Assembly: GCF_022346925.1 (NCBI RefSeq) | Contig: NZ_JAKRNJ010000001.1 | Location: 248,001 to 312,000 of the forward strand | Length of the DNA: 64,000 nucleotides | Direction: 5' to 3' | Source of the DNA: Microvirga sp. ACRRW | Lineage (GTDB): Bacteria > Pseudomonadota > Alphaproteobacteria > Rhizobiales > Beijerinckiaceae | Part shown: piece after piece, positions 37,852 through 47,530 of the stretch | Layout of the letters: the number at the start of each line of letters is the position of its first letter | How positions within the stretch are numbered: position 1 is the first letter of the stretch | The notes under the pieces: model-generated | What the model was told of the DNA's origin: nothing | The model's database searches: none | Seen by the model: the letters and a program-made list of their open reading frames with translations, nothing else | Position numbers and translations under genes: made by a program

Positions 37852-38117
37852 TTGAAATGCTCCCTCGGAGAGCGGCGCAATAGCGACCTACTACCCTAGT
37901 ACGCTAGATGAGCCGTAAAGATAAGTTAAATACGATATTTGCTACTTAATCACATTTCATCTTTACTAGCAATAATATCCTGCTCGTTGCACGGATGTTT
38001 CACCCGACGCAAAATCTCAACGCCTAGCTTGAAGGGAGCAGTTGCGCTGCTGATGCAATGGAAAAAACAGGTTCTCAACCCATGAAATTTCAGGGCCGCA
38101 AAAAATTCCGAATGCAT

Positions 38118-39905
38118 CTAGGAGAGAATTCGCAGCTTTCGCAGAAGGCGGCGCGCCTTTGACACAAACAATCCTGCAAAGACTTGCGGAATGAAGGTAC
38201 GACGAGCTCCATCGATGATCGTATGCTCAGGCAGGACACAGATCGTGTGCAATCCATTCGGGTAAGGACCGTCAGGATCAGGCTTTAGAACAGCAACGAC
38301 CTCCTCCGAGAATCTCTCAGGCGTGAGTGCAAGTACTCGGTTGATGACAACAGCTGCGCCATATCCGGTGGAGCAATCCTGTGCCGGGCGGTAGAGTTCT
38401 CCCTCATACATAAAGGGGGTTCCGGCAGGGCGGCCAGAGCGAATATCGATCTTCAATGGATTTGCGTCATGGGGCTGCCACGGACCTGTGAGTTCATTCG
38501 CGTGCCAGGCAAAAAGCGTGCTGTTTGACCCAGCGTCTTGGCTCGTACAAAACAGCCACCAGCGCCCATTATGCTGAAAGACGGTCGAGTCCACGGCAGA
38601 AAAACCCTCGACCAGTGTCGCAACCTTCGTCCACTCGCGCAGGGATGGTCCCGCGCGAAAGAGAGAAACCTCCCGCGCTTCGAACGTCTCAGGAATGCAG
38701 TAAATGGTCTCCTCGTGCTCAAACAGAAACGGATACGACATGTGACAGGGCAGCTCGATGACTGGGGTCAGCTTTCCAAACGTATACCCATCAGAGCTCT
38801 CAGTGATCGAGATGCGTCCCCTCTCCTGCTTCCAGGGATACTCTTCAGCAATGATGGTCATCCCACCTTTGGAGCCATTGTAGCGAGAGATCGCAAATGG
38901 ATCCGCCAGAAACAGGCCTTTCTCCTCAGGAAGCCAACGCACAGAGGGCGGCATCGTACCCGTTACAATTCCGGATCGGCGTCTTTCTGCCAGATCCAGC
39001 ACTTTATGAATTGGCTCATCGATAATTCCGACATTCCATTGTTGCTGGTGAAAGAACCACTCGATTGTATTCCGAACCCAGGCTTTAAGCGACATCCAGC
39101 CGAAGCGTATCATCTCCAGATTGCTTGGAAAAAGATGGCTTTGGGCCTTGGCCGGGGCCGCGCTGCCAGCAAAATAATCAGCTCTACTCCGTTGAATATC
39201 CCTGCAAACCTGCCGAGGCCAATCCGAGCTGCCGAAGAGGACATTATCTCGACTGCGGCAATATGAACGGGCAAAAGTCTTGAAGAAACCACGACGCAAG
39301 ATCACGCCTATTCCTGATCCGTCGACACGGCGCTGAAGAAACGCGCCGGTCACAGGATCATCCCTGTAGATTTCCCAGAATCCAGGAGGTGTCCCGCTAA
39401 TTTTCTCCGGATCTCCATGATTGAAGGACCATACACCAAAACGTGGAACGGTCAGAATTTCTCCAAGAAGACGATCCGGTGTGAGCTGCAGCACGAAATC
39501 GAGATCGTATTGGCGCACTTCATCCAAATTGCTCGAGCTGAGGCTCTGGAAATTTTCACATGCAAGTTCGGAGCTGCAATGGATGACTGGTAAATGCCCC
39601 AGCACCGGCGCCATATTCACGGGCATCATGGAACGTGACGATCGCGCAATGACCATGCGATCGTACAAACTCCATAGTGTCGACGTTTCTTGGGAAGACA
39701 GAGCCTTATGAGCCAGGTCACTTTGTTGCGAGCTTTCATCGTTGACGATCAAGAGAACAAGCTTCACCCCATTCTCTGCGAGAAGGCTTTCAATGCAGCG
39801 TGCCTGCCATGACGGGAGCGTTGTGCCAGTGCATAGAATTCCGAAACGGAGTAAACGTTCGGCTCTGTTAAGATTTGACGCGTCCGCCATTATCCCCCCG
39901 CTCAT
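38118..39905 (-). CDS. Formyltransferase-like / five-bladed propeller fusion protein
   Basis: The 595-residue protein has an N-terminal half (about 18-250) resembling the formyltransferase fold: an opening strand LRFGILCTGTTLPSW and a central block FGVWSFNHGDPEKISGTPPG, where an His-Gly-Asp and Pro-rich loop replaces the usual SLLP. The C-terminal half (about 320-560) looks like a GH43-type propeller as in glucosamine inositolphosphorylceramide transferase-like proteins (FLADPFAI, WWLFCTSQDAGS). Its position in the exopolysaccharide cluster suggests N-formylation or other modification of an amino sugar. The ATG at 39890 (MADASN, after GGGGGG) is an alternative start. Confidence 0.65.
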   Translation of the reverse strand: MSGGIMADASNLNRAERLLRFGILCTGTTLPSWQARCIESLLAENGVKLVLLIVNDESSQQSDLAHKALSSQETSTLWSLYDRMVIARSSRSMMPVNMAPVLGHLPVIHCSSELACENFQSLSSSNLDEVRQYDLDFVLQLTPDRLLGEILTVPRFGVWSFNHGDPEKISGTPPGFWEIYRDDPVTGAFLQRRVDGSGIGVILRRGFFKTFARSYCRSRDNVLFGSSDWPRQVCRDIQRSRADYFAGSAAPAKAQSHLFPSNLEMIRFGWMSLKAWVRNTIEWFFHQQQWNVGIIDEPIHKVLDLAERRRSGIVTGTMPPSVRWLPEEKGLFLADPFAISRYNGSKGGMTIIAEEYPWKQERGRISITESSDGYTFGKLTPVIELPCHMSYPFLFEHEETIYCIPETFEAREVSLFRAGPSLREWTKVATLVEGFSAVDSTVFQHNGRWWLFCTSQDAGSNSTLFAWHANELTGPWQPHDANPLKIDIRSGRPAGTPFMYEGELYRPAQDCSTGYGAAVVINRVLALTPERFSEEVVAVLKPDPDGPYPNGLHTICVLPEHTIIDGARRTFIPQVFAGLFVSKARRLLRKLRILS

Positions 39906-39930
39906 ATCACCCTAGACAAATCGACGCCCA

Positions 39931-41043
39931 TCACCTCCCTAGGCCGTAGGCGGCAAGTGTCTCCGATACCATCTGTTCAACGGTGAGCCGCGAGAGGATG
40001 AACTCTCTTGCCGCCTCTCCCAACCTCAGTCTGAGCCTAGAGTCGAGAGACAGTTCCCTGAGCGCATGAGCAAGTGCATCCACATCGTCCGGCGGAATGA
40101 GCAAGGCGGTTTCGCGATCGGAGAATATCTCCGGAATCCCACCGACTTTCGTGGCAACGATAGGCAATCCGGAGCGCGCTGCCTCCAAAGCTGTATACGG
40201 GAGCCCTTCCGAGCGGCTTGGCATGCAGAGGACATCGATCTCCGACATCACTGCGGCCACGTTCCTTCTAAAGCCGAGAAAGTGAATTTGAGAGCAGAGA
40301 TCAGATTCACTTATCAGTCTCATCAAGTCGCTCTCTTCGGTACCTTCTCCCACAATAAGGGCATGAACAACGCATCCCCTCTCTCTCAATTGAGCAATTG
40401 CTGAGACCAAAACATCATATCCTTTGATCTTTTGCACGCGACCAATCAAACCGACAAGGAACTGTGAATCTGGAATCCCGAGCGATCTCCTGATACCAGC
40501 TTCCCGCGCAGGACAAAGAAGCGTTGGGACACCGTTGTAACTGAGGGTGACTCGGCTTGGCTCTACCCCAAGTGAGATTAAGTAATCCTGGATAGTTCTT
40601 GAAACTACAATGAATCTAAAACCCAGCGCCTTGCAAAGAAGGAGTACCCCCTCGTGGGCCCGCTGCCTCAGAAACCCCCTATGCGCAATCCCATAGATTG
40701 AGTGAACAGTAGCTACTGCTGTATCTATTGAAGACAACTTTGCGGCAATAGCTCCCCATAGTTGTGACTGAGGATTGTGAGCGTCTATGATATCGGCGTT
40801 AAATTCACGAGAGACCCGCATAATATCAAGCACAATTCGAGGATCGTGCCTGCGCTTATTTATGGCATAGATCGGCACACCGGATTGTTGAAGTAACGTA
40901 GCGATCTGGCTGTCTTTCAAAACTATGACCAGAACCTCATGATGCTTCTTGAGGGCAATAGCCATGTCGAGAACACGCGTGTCGACTCCGCCATGCCGCT
41001 TTGACAAATCAATGATAAGGATGCGTCTCTTGCCATTCGCCAT
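39931..41043 (-). CDS. GT4-family glycosyltransferase (1)
   Basis: This 370-residue GT-B enzyme adds a sugar to a lipid-linked precursor at the inner membrane face. The C-terminal donor-binding region shows GLIGRVQKIKGYD and the E-x7-E motif in EGLPYTALEAARSGLPIVA, followed by VGGIPEIF. ATG 41043 was chosen because GAGGGGG lies about nine bases upstream and the protein then opens with the expected first strand RRILIIDLSKRHGGVDTR. An in-frame extension to 41127 is less likely. Confidence 0.85.
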   Translation of the reverse strand: MANGKRRILIIDLSKRHGGVDTRVLDMAIALKKHHEVLVIVLKDSQIATLLQQSGVPIYAINKRRHDPRIVLDIMRVSREFNADIIDAHNPQSQLWGAIAAKLSSIDTAVATVHSIYGIAHRGFLRQRAHEGVLLLCKALGFRFIVVSRTIQDYLISLGVEPSRVTLSYNGVPTLLCPAREAGIRRSLGIPDSQFLVGLIGRVQKIKGYDVLVSAIAQLRERGCVVHALIVGEGTEESDLMRLISESDLCSQIHFLGFRRNVAAVMSEIDVLCMPSRSEGLPYTALEAARSGLPIVATKVGGIPEIFSDRETALLIPPDDVDALAHALRELSLDSRLRLRLGEAAREFILSRLTVEQMVSETLAAYGLGR

Positions 41044-41198
41044 AATATTGCCCCCTCGAAATTGAAGTTCAGTGGAGTAAGCATCTTCCTCTATTGAGAC
41101 CCTCGGAATGGTTTCGGTACGTCTCACATGATTGTACTTATATGGTCTCCCATCGGCAGCGGAGAACTGCTAAACATGGGTAGTCGGGAGTGGCTACT

Positions 41199-42191
41199 AT
41201 GACCCTTGTGAGAGCTTGTTTAATCATCGCCATCACCGCAGTCTCATCCCAGCTCGAATCTGTCGAAGCCGCAACAATCTATGTCTCGACATCAGGCAGC
41301 GATTCCAATCCTGGTACGATCAGCCTTCCTTACCGCACCATCTCCAAGGCCGCACAAGCCGCTACGCCAGGAACGAGAGTCATCGTCCAGGAGGGAGTTT
41401 ATAGAGAGATTGTTCGGATCCCCGTGAGTGGGGCTCCAAGGCGCCTGATCGCCTTCCAGCCAGCACCTGGGCAACAAGTTATTATCGACGGCTCCGGATC
41501 TCCGCCCGATACATCACTGGTTCAGATCAATGCCAACCATGTCAGCTTCAGAGGGTTCACGATCCGTAATTCAACACGCACGGGGATTGCCGCCTGGGGA
41601 ACACAGCATGTGAGCATTACTGACAATAAGGTGCACGGGAGCTACAGAGCCGGGATCTGGATCGGCCACACGGAGGCAGGGCAATCCTCCAGAAATCTCA
41701 TTGCGCGGAATGAAATATGGGACAATTGTTTAGAGAATAAGTCCCGGACATGGAGCAGCGGATGGCCTCAAGCAATAGGCCTACATGCCTCCGATGTGAG
41801 TGTTGTACGCGGCAATCGCGTCTATCGCAATTACTGCGAAGGTATTGGCGCACAATCCACGAAAGACGTCAAAATTATCGGGAACAATGTGTCGGACAGC
41901 TACAGCGTCAACATATATCTTGATAATGCACCCGGCAGCGTTGTTCAGAGAAATAGTGTTTATCACACCTATAACGCAAACTTTTATCGCTATGGCAGAC
42001 CCGCACGTGGCATACAGATCGCGAACGAGTATACAGGCATAGAGCTGCCCTCGAGCGGAATTACCGTAAGTCACAACACCTTGGCTGGCGTTGGTGAAGT
42101 CACGTATGGCAACTATCAAAGAGCATCCGGCTTGGTTAACAGTATAATTACTTCAAACACAATCTTAAGTTCGCCTAAGCCTCTCTGGTAA
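41199..42191 (+). CDS. Sec-exported beta-helix protein, paralogue of the RTX protein
   Basis: This 330-residue protein begins with a signal peptide (MTLVRACLIIAITAVSSQLE, likely cleavage before ATIYVS). Its whole mature part matches residues 3-300 of the RTX protein at 35673, for example TIYVSTSGSDS, SSGWPQAIGLHAS and NIYLDNAPG. It lacks Ig, linker and RTX parts. ATG 41199 follows GGGAG by eight bases; an in-frame GTG lies at 41190. It sits as the only plus-strand gene among minus-strand glycosyltransferases. A periplasmic lyase or epimerase that trims or modifies the polymer is plausible. Catalytic residues were not assigned. Confidence 0.85.
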   Translation: MTLVRACLIIAITAVSSQLESVEAATIYVSTSGSDSNPGTISLPYRTISKAAQAATPGTRVIVQEGVYREIVRIPVSGAPRRLIAFQPAPGQQVIIDGSGSPPDTSLVQINANHVSFRGFTIRNSTRTGIAAWGTQHVSITDNKVHGSYRAGIWIGHTEAGQSSRNLIARNEIWDNCLENKSRTWSSGWPQAIGLHASDVSVVRGNRVYRNYCEGIGAQSTKDVKIIGNNVSDSYSVNIYLDNAPGSVVQRNSVYHTYNANFYRYGRPARGIQIANEYTGIELPSSGITVSHNTLAGVGEVTYGNYQRASGLVNSIITSNTILSSPKPLW

Positions 42192-42329
42192 GATGACCAA
42201 GGCATCTTCAGTTCAACGTGCGAGACTTATGCAAAAGCACGACACATGAAGTTTGAAGCCTTTATCAAAGATAACTCTACAGACATTAGATTCATCTGAT
42301 GCTTTGATGATCTCGTTTATTCTTAGACT

Positions 42330-43514
42330 TCATGCCACCGCATTGTTCTCCAAAATATGGACGACGCGATCCGCCATCGCATCCCAAGACCGCTCCGACT
42401 CTATCCTCTCCTTTGCAGCATCACCGATAGCGCGACGTTCACCAGAGTTTTTCAGAAGGTGTAACATGGCATCTTTCAGCGCCTCGGCATCACCAGGCGG
42501 CACGAGCCAGCCGTCAACACCATGCTGAATGACTTCAGCGAGGCCGCCTACATCAGATGCAATAGCCGCGCGTCCATGTGTCTGGGCCAACGATAGCGCG
42601 GCACTTGCCGTCGCTGTCTTGTATGGGAAGACTAGGATTGATGCGAGAGAAACGAGCGAGCCAACCTCGCTCATGGGCACGTACCGGGGGTCCAAGTTCG
42701 TTTCCTGCTGAATACCGAGGTGCTCGATCTGCTCACGAAGTTCATCAAGCTTGAATTCCTGACTTGGATAACCGACGATAAGAAGTCGGGCCGTCCCTGA
42801 TGGGACAAGTGAGAAAGCCTCGACAAGAACGTCCAATCCCTTGCTTGGGCGCAATCCGCCGAAGAACAGGATGACGGGTTCATCTTCACGCAACCCATAT
42901 CTTTGACGCAGATTCTTCCGTTCGCGCTCGTTATCGGGGAAGATCGCTTCAGGACCATGCGATATGGCGTATGTCGGCAAGCTGGAAGATACGCTTTCCT
43001 TGAACTCGAGCATCGTCTTCTCTGAAATGAAAATGACGCAGGCAAATCTCGTATAGAGAAACTTCATAAGATTGGCGTTCACAAGTTGTGATAGATGGCC
43101 ATGCCGCTCTCGAAGAAGGAACTCATGACAAATATCGATAAGGCGATGGCCGCGCCAGTGAAGATATGAGACCGCAGCAACCTCGATTGGATTTCTCAGA
43201 AGACTGAAAATTGTGTAGTCCGGTTTCTCGCGACGAACGATACGGATGATCCGGATCCATTCTCTCATTGTTATCCCTGCACGAACAAATTTACGCAAGA
43301 ACCGCCTTTTTGACCTCTGATTTGGCGAGGCTACCCTCGACCAGAAGCGCAGTGAAGGATCAATCTTAAAAGGGTGAGCGATATCTGAAAGTTCGTTGTT
43401 ATGGTTTGCGAGGACCGTTACATTCACTCCAGCCATCTGGAGGGACGACGCCAACTGAAAGCTAAAATGGAGAAGTCCACCGCAATCGTCCGTCTCGACA
43501 ATAAGCACCTTCAT
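42330..43514 (-). CDS. GT4-family glycosyltransferase (2)
   Basis: This 394-residue GT-B enzyme has an N-terminal acceptor domain opening with KVLIVETDDCGGLLHFSFQL and a donor domain with ILFFGGLRPSKGLDVLVEAF. The usual E-x7-E motif is altered to a SLAQTHGRAAIASDVGG stretch, so the nucleotide-sugar contact may differ. Its start overlaps the stop of the preceding gene by four bases, giving translational coupling with the next glycosyltransferase. Confidence 0.82.
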   Translation of the reverse strand: MKVLIVETDDCGGLLHFSFQLASSLQMAGVNVTVLANHNNELSDIAHPFKIDPSLRFWSRVASPNQRSKRRFLRKFVRAGITMREWIRIIRIVRREKPDYTIFSLLRNPIEVAAVSYLHWRGHRLIDICHEFLLRERHGHLSQLVNANLMKFLYTRFACVIFISEKTMLEFKESVSSSLPTYAISHGPEAIFPDNERERKNLRQRYGLREDEPVILFFGGLRPSKGLDVLVEAFSLVPSGTARLLIVGYPSQEFKLDELREQIEHLGIQQETNLDPRYVPMSEVGSLVSLASILVFPYKTATASAALSLAQTHGRAAIASDVGGLAEVIQHGVDGWLVPPGDAEALKDAMLHLLKNSGERRAIGDAAKERIESERSWDAMADRVVHILENNAVA

Positions 43515-44635
43515 GATGCAATCCCCCTAATGCCATAGAGCGCCAGCAAGCGGTCTACTTGAACGTTAAGATCAAAATTACGCTCAACGCTGTCGCGAGC
43601 AGCTCGCCCAAGTTGCTTGGCCAAGTCATGATCGAGAATGATCCGTTCGCACGCTGAAACCAATTCATCTTCGCTTGCAGGCTCGACCAGGATACCCGTC
43701 TCTTCACTCGTGATCATCTCCGGAATCCCTCCCGTGCGGGAAGCAACGATGGGAAGGCCGGCGGCCATGGCTTCGATAATCACCGTTGGAAGCGCGTCGA
43801 AGAGAGTAGGCAGAACGAAGAGATCTGCTTGTTTCATGAGTTCACGGACATCAGACCGATGCCCCGCGAAGAAAACGTTGTCACGATTTCCAGCTAACTC
43901 CGCTTCATGCTCGAGACTGTCCCGTTCAGGTCCGTCACCAACGATCCAAAGCTGGAGAGCGGGGAACCTCTTGGACAAGATACCATGCGCGCGGATGAGG
44001 TATTGGAGCCCCTTCATCTTCCGCAAAACGGCTACCGAAAGCATAACGAATGGCTTATCAGGTTTCTGGTTGCCTTGCTCAATCTGATGACTAACGCTCC
44101 ATTCCGACAGATCCACTCCGTTCGGTATCACATGGACGTGTTTCACCTTTTCAGGCGCGTACTTCAGTGCAACCGTCCTTGCCTGGTTCGTCAAGCAGAT
44201 CAGCTCGCAGGGAAGATACTTTATCAAGGCGAACATCAAACGCAGGCGGAGCCCAGACTTACTCCACTGATTAGGCTCATCAAGCGTATGAAGTGTAACG
44301 ACTGTCCGGATGCGAAGCAGCGCTCCGACGACAATCGAAGTAATCGTCGCGTAGTGCAGATGAGCGTGTATCGCATCCGGCCGCAGCTTCTTGATCGATA
44401 TGATGAAGTTCAACCATTCCCGCAGCTTCCAAAGACGGCTGACCTGGACATGAAGCGTCGGGATATGATGCCGCTGACAAACCTCCAGAGCGGTATTGCT
44501 GGCCCGCGCCTGAAGATAGACGACAACGGCATCAACTCCTGTCGCTGTAAGGGCCGCAGCGATATCTGATATCGTCTTCTCGGCCCCTCCAGCCCCAAGA
44601 CCGTCAATGACAAGAGCGACTCTTCGATTCTGCAT
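43511..44635 (-). CDS. GT4-family glycosyltransferase (3)
   Basis: This 374-residue GT-B enzyme opens with VALVIDGLGAGGAEKTISDI, the typical glycine loop of the acceptor domain. The donor domain has LSVAVLRKMKGLQYLIRAH, LWIVGDGPERDSLE and PTVIIEAMAAGLPIVASRTG. ATG 44635 gives the best N-terminus; a TTG start at 44671 would add twelve residues, and neither has a clear ribosome site. It probably shares a transcript with the chain-length gene 51 bases upstream. Confidence 0.87.
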   Translation of the reverse strand: MQNRRVALVIDGLGAGGAEKTISDIAAALTATGVDAVVVYLQARASNTALEVCQRHHIPTLHVQVSRLWKLREWLNFIISIKKLRPDAIHAHLHYATITSIVVGALLRIRTVVTLHTLDEPNQWSKSGLRLRLMFALIKYLPCELICLTNQARTVALKYAPEKVKHVHVIPNGVDLSEWSVSHQIEQGNQKPDKPFVMLSVAVLRKMKGLQYLIRAHGILSKRFPALQLWIVGDGPERDSLEHEAELAGNRDNVFFAGHRSDVRELMKQADLFVLPTLFDALPTVIIEAMAAGLPIVASRTGGIPEMITSEETGILVEPASEDELVSACERIILDHDLAKQLGRAARDSVERNFDLNVQVDRLLALYGIRGIAS

Positions 44636-44686
44636 GATCGGCACTCGTAAAGCGCAGCCCTTCAAATTCAAACGAGATGTCTCCGC

Positions 44687-45952
44687 TCATGATGTTGCAC
44701 GGTCGGTTTCAGTTTGATGGCTGCGTGCACTCGGCTCGATGAACTGAGGCAACGATAGAACAACCGTCGGCCGGGACCAGCCATACTCCGCTATGCCACC
44801 ATACGAATGCTCATGCCTGCGCCTACCGGCCCTGCGGACAGCATCAATTGCTGCAAGCGCAAAGGAAAGAGCAAGGCCTGCAAGTCCGCCCAGTAGTGCC
44901 GCAGCTGCAACGCTCAAGCCAACCGGCTTGTCAGTAGAAGTCGCGGGGTCGACGACCCGAATGGATTGATCGATACTGCTATCTGCAGAAAGGCGCGCTC
45001 TTTGATAGGCGCGGTTTGCCCGGTCGGCATCCCCTTTAGCCTGTTCCACAGCCAGCTTCAGAGGCATGATGGCTGCATCCGCTTGACTGAGCTCTGCCAA
45101 CCTTCTTTCCACAAGCCTGAGCTGCAGAGTACGCTGGCTTTGCACCTGACGCAGTTCGGCGCGGTTTGTGGACCGCTCCGGATCCGGCATCTGGAGCCGA
45201 GCCTTTCCACTCAACAAAGCGCTTCGCTCAGCATCCGGGTCGACAATACCCAGTTTACTTTTCATCTGAACGAGATTCGTCTCGGCCGCCAGCAGTCTTT
45301 GGTTTGCATCCGCTGCCTGCGCCGCCAACTTTTCGACTGGGGTGTCCGGGAACAGGGAGGATCGGAATGCAAGGTATTCCGTCAGAAGAGCATTCACGAA
45401 GCGTACGGCGAAGTCCGGATTGCTATAGTGCATCTCGACAGATGCAACGCTTGTTCCTTCAGCCATTTTAATACTGATCCGCTCACGGATCTGGCTTAAA
45501 GCCTGATCCTCTGTGTCCTCAACCTTGTCCATTTGCGCGGTGATGAATGCGGGCATGAAAGTGCTGAGATTTGCCAGGAGCGGCTTAACATGTCCCGCAA
45601 TCCATTCTCGATATTGGTTGGTTGGCTCGGAAGCCTTCCAAGCCTCTTTTCCGCCCATGGAGCGAAGCGCGGCCCGCAGCACGGATTGGCTTCCAAGCAG
45701 AGAAAGCTCGGTACTCACCGCATTCGCCAACTCGACCCTGACGGGGTCGCCTTCCCAGCCCTCTGAGACAGGGTTCTTGGCATAGTAATTGTTGTCAAAC
45801 CGCAAAAGCATCGACGCGCGCACTTCGTACTCAGGTGGGCGCATCAGCATGCCTCCAGCCGCCGCCGCGCCGAAGAGCAAAACAGCTATGACCATGACAT
45901 ACTTGTATCGCCAAAGTGATCTCATCAAATCAGAGACTGTCATCGTTCCCAT
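44687..45952 (-). CDS. Wzz/GumC-like polysaccharide copolymerase
   Basis: This 421-residue protein sets chain length and couples polymerisation to export. It has the family topology: an N-terminal membrane helix (about 19-40, VMVIAVLLFGAAAAGGMLM), a long periplasmic domain with coiled coils (about 215-340), and a second helix (about 358-380) preceded by the Pro-containing VVDPATSTDKPVG motif. There is no C-terminal tyrosine-kinase domain and no separate kinase nearby. ATG 45952 has GAGGG nine bases upstream. It lies two bases after the polymerase gene. Confidence 0.88.
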   Translation of the reverse strand: MGTMTVSDLMRSLWRYKYVMVIAVLLFGAAAAGGMLMRPPEYEVRASMLLRFDNNYYAKNPVSEGWEGDPVRVELANAVSTELSLLGSQSVLRAALRSMGGKEAWKASEPTNQYREWIAGHVKPLLANLSTFMPAFITAQMDKVEDTEDQALSQIRERISIKMAEGTSVASVEMHYSNPDFAVRFVNALLTEYLAFRSSLFPDTPVEKLAAQAADANQRLLAAETNLVQMKSKLGIVDPDAERSALLSGKARLQMPDPERSTNRAELRQVQSQRTLQLRLVERRLAELSQADAAIMPLKLAVEQAKGDADRANRAYQRARLSADSSIDQSIRVVDPATSTDKPVGLSVAAAALLGGLAGLALSFALAAIDAVRRAGRRRHEHSYGGIAEYGWSRPTVVLSLPQFIEPSARSHQTETDRATS

Positions 45953-45954
45953 CG

Positions 45955-47484
45955 TCAGACCCTCACCCTTCCCCGTAGCTTTCGCCCAAAGTTCGAATTC
46001 ATAGCGACTGTCGGCAGCGCCATTGCAGTAATCATGAGAAGCCATGAATATTGGGCATAACCTTCATGCAAGAAGATCGATGTCGCCATATACCCGGCCA
46101 GTGCAGCGCCCCAGGCACCTACTGCGTTCTCGGCGGCGATGCGTCTCTGTTTATGCAGATACGAGAGCGTCTTCAGTATCGAAGTCACTGCAATCGTGAT
46201 GAGCACGGAAAAGAACAGAACCCCAACAACTCCACGCTCTGACAAGACCTCAAGATACAAGCTGTGAGTTTGCCGATCAGCACCTCTTGCCATCAACCCG
46301 CGGGCAATGGATATCTCTTGATAGTAGCTCATGAACTCGCCATAGCCTACGCCCAAGAGCGGGTGCCTCTCCGCAACATATAGAGCCGCCAGTAATTCAC
46401 TCGCGCGTCCAGCTACAGCTGGATCCCTTCCGAACCCACCCGATGTGATCTGCTCAAGACTGTTCAAGCCAGCATTGAACCTGTCCATGTAATGCGAGGG
46501 CAGAGCAACGAGGCCAACCCCTCCAACCAGCACAGCGATCATCATGTGCTTCTTGGTAATCCGGCGCCTGTTGATGATGACGAGAACCAGCAGGCTGACT
46601 GCAGCCCCAAGAAGGCCTCCGCGCGAAAACGTCAGTAACAGAGCAATCAGGATGAGAACGCTCGCTACCATCCCAGATAAAGCATAGTATCGGTTAGCGC
46701 CCGACACCATGATCTGTAATGCTAGCGGTAGAGCGATAACCAGTATCTGCGCGTAGAAATTGGCATCCGTGAGAGGCCCTGATGGACGCCATCCATCCAC
46801 CTGTCCTGACATATGTTGGATGGATGCAAGCGCGAACCCTCCAAAATCTTTAGAGTATCCCGTGTACAAATACTGAGTGATAGTCAGAAGAGATAGAAAC
46901 GTGGCTGCAAGCACGATCGCCACGCACATTTTATGAAACTGCCTCATGGAAGAGATGAGCGAAACCAGCAAGAGCGTGACCACGCAGATTTTCGCACTAT
47001 CAACTACTCTGGCCACAACAGCATCTGGACTGCGCGCATAGAGAGCTGTTGCCGCCAGTGTCGCCAGATAAACTGCGCACACAACCGCCGGAATGACGAC
47101 TTGGTCTATTTTCTTTCCCGATAGCCAGTGGTAGCCCATCGTCACGGCCATCATGAGCGCGACGAGATCGCCAAACACCCTTATTCCATGGCTATCCGCG
47201 AGCACGGCCGAGGAGTTCATATAGATGATGATTGTGAACGCGATAACAGCAAATCCCGCGCTTCGAACGATTGCAAATGCGACGCACAGAGCGATAGGCA
47301 GTAGCAGGATGTACTTGGACAGACCGGCCATTGATAAGGCAAAAACTGCTATGCCGCATAACAGCACAGATGCTGCCACGGAGATGGGTGAGACCGCCAC
47401 GCTTGTATATGGAACTTGAGTACCGACTTGCCCCGTGACGCCCATCTTGCGCTTTACCTTCCGCAACAGTGAAAACGCGCGCAT
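45955..47484 (-). CDS. Wzy-like polysaccharide polymerase (O-antigen ligase family)
   Basis: This is a 509-residue integral membrane protein with about eleven to twelve helices and one large periplasmic loop (about 310-400) containing the RHPLLGVGYGEF motif characteristic of O-antigen ligase/polymerase proteins. It joins lipid-linked repeat units in the periplasm. ATG 47484 lacks an obvious ribosome site; ATG 47445 (MGVTGQV), behind GGAAGG, is an alternative. Confidence 0.87.
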   Translation of the reverse strand: MRAFSLLRKVKRKMGVTGQVGTQVPYTSVAVSPISVAASVLLCGIAVFALSMAGLSKYILLLPIALCVAFAIVRSAGFAVIAFTIIIYMNSSAVLADSHGIRVFGDLVALMMAVTMGYHWLSGKKIDQVVIPAVVCAVYLATLAATALYARSPDAVVARVVDSAKICVVTLLLVSLISSMRQFHKMCVAIVLAATFLSLLTITQYLYTGYSKDFGGFALASIQHMSGQVDGWRPSGPLTDANFYAQILVIALPLALQIMVSGANRYYALSGMVASVLILIALLLTFSRGGLLGAAVSLLVLVIINRRRITKKHMMIAVLVGGVGLVALPSHYMDRFNAGLNSLEQITSGGFGRDPAVAGRASELLAALYVAERHPLLGVGYGEFMSYYQEISIARGLMARGADRQTHSLYLEVLSERGVVGVLFFSVLITIAVTSILKTLSYLHKQRRIAAENAVGAWGAALAGYMATSIFLHEGYAQYSWLLMITAMALPTVAMNSNFGRKLRGRVRV

Positions 47485-47530
47485 AGCGCAATGACTAATC
47501 TATCGCGCAAGAAGTACTTTTGTAACTGCC

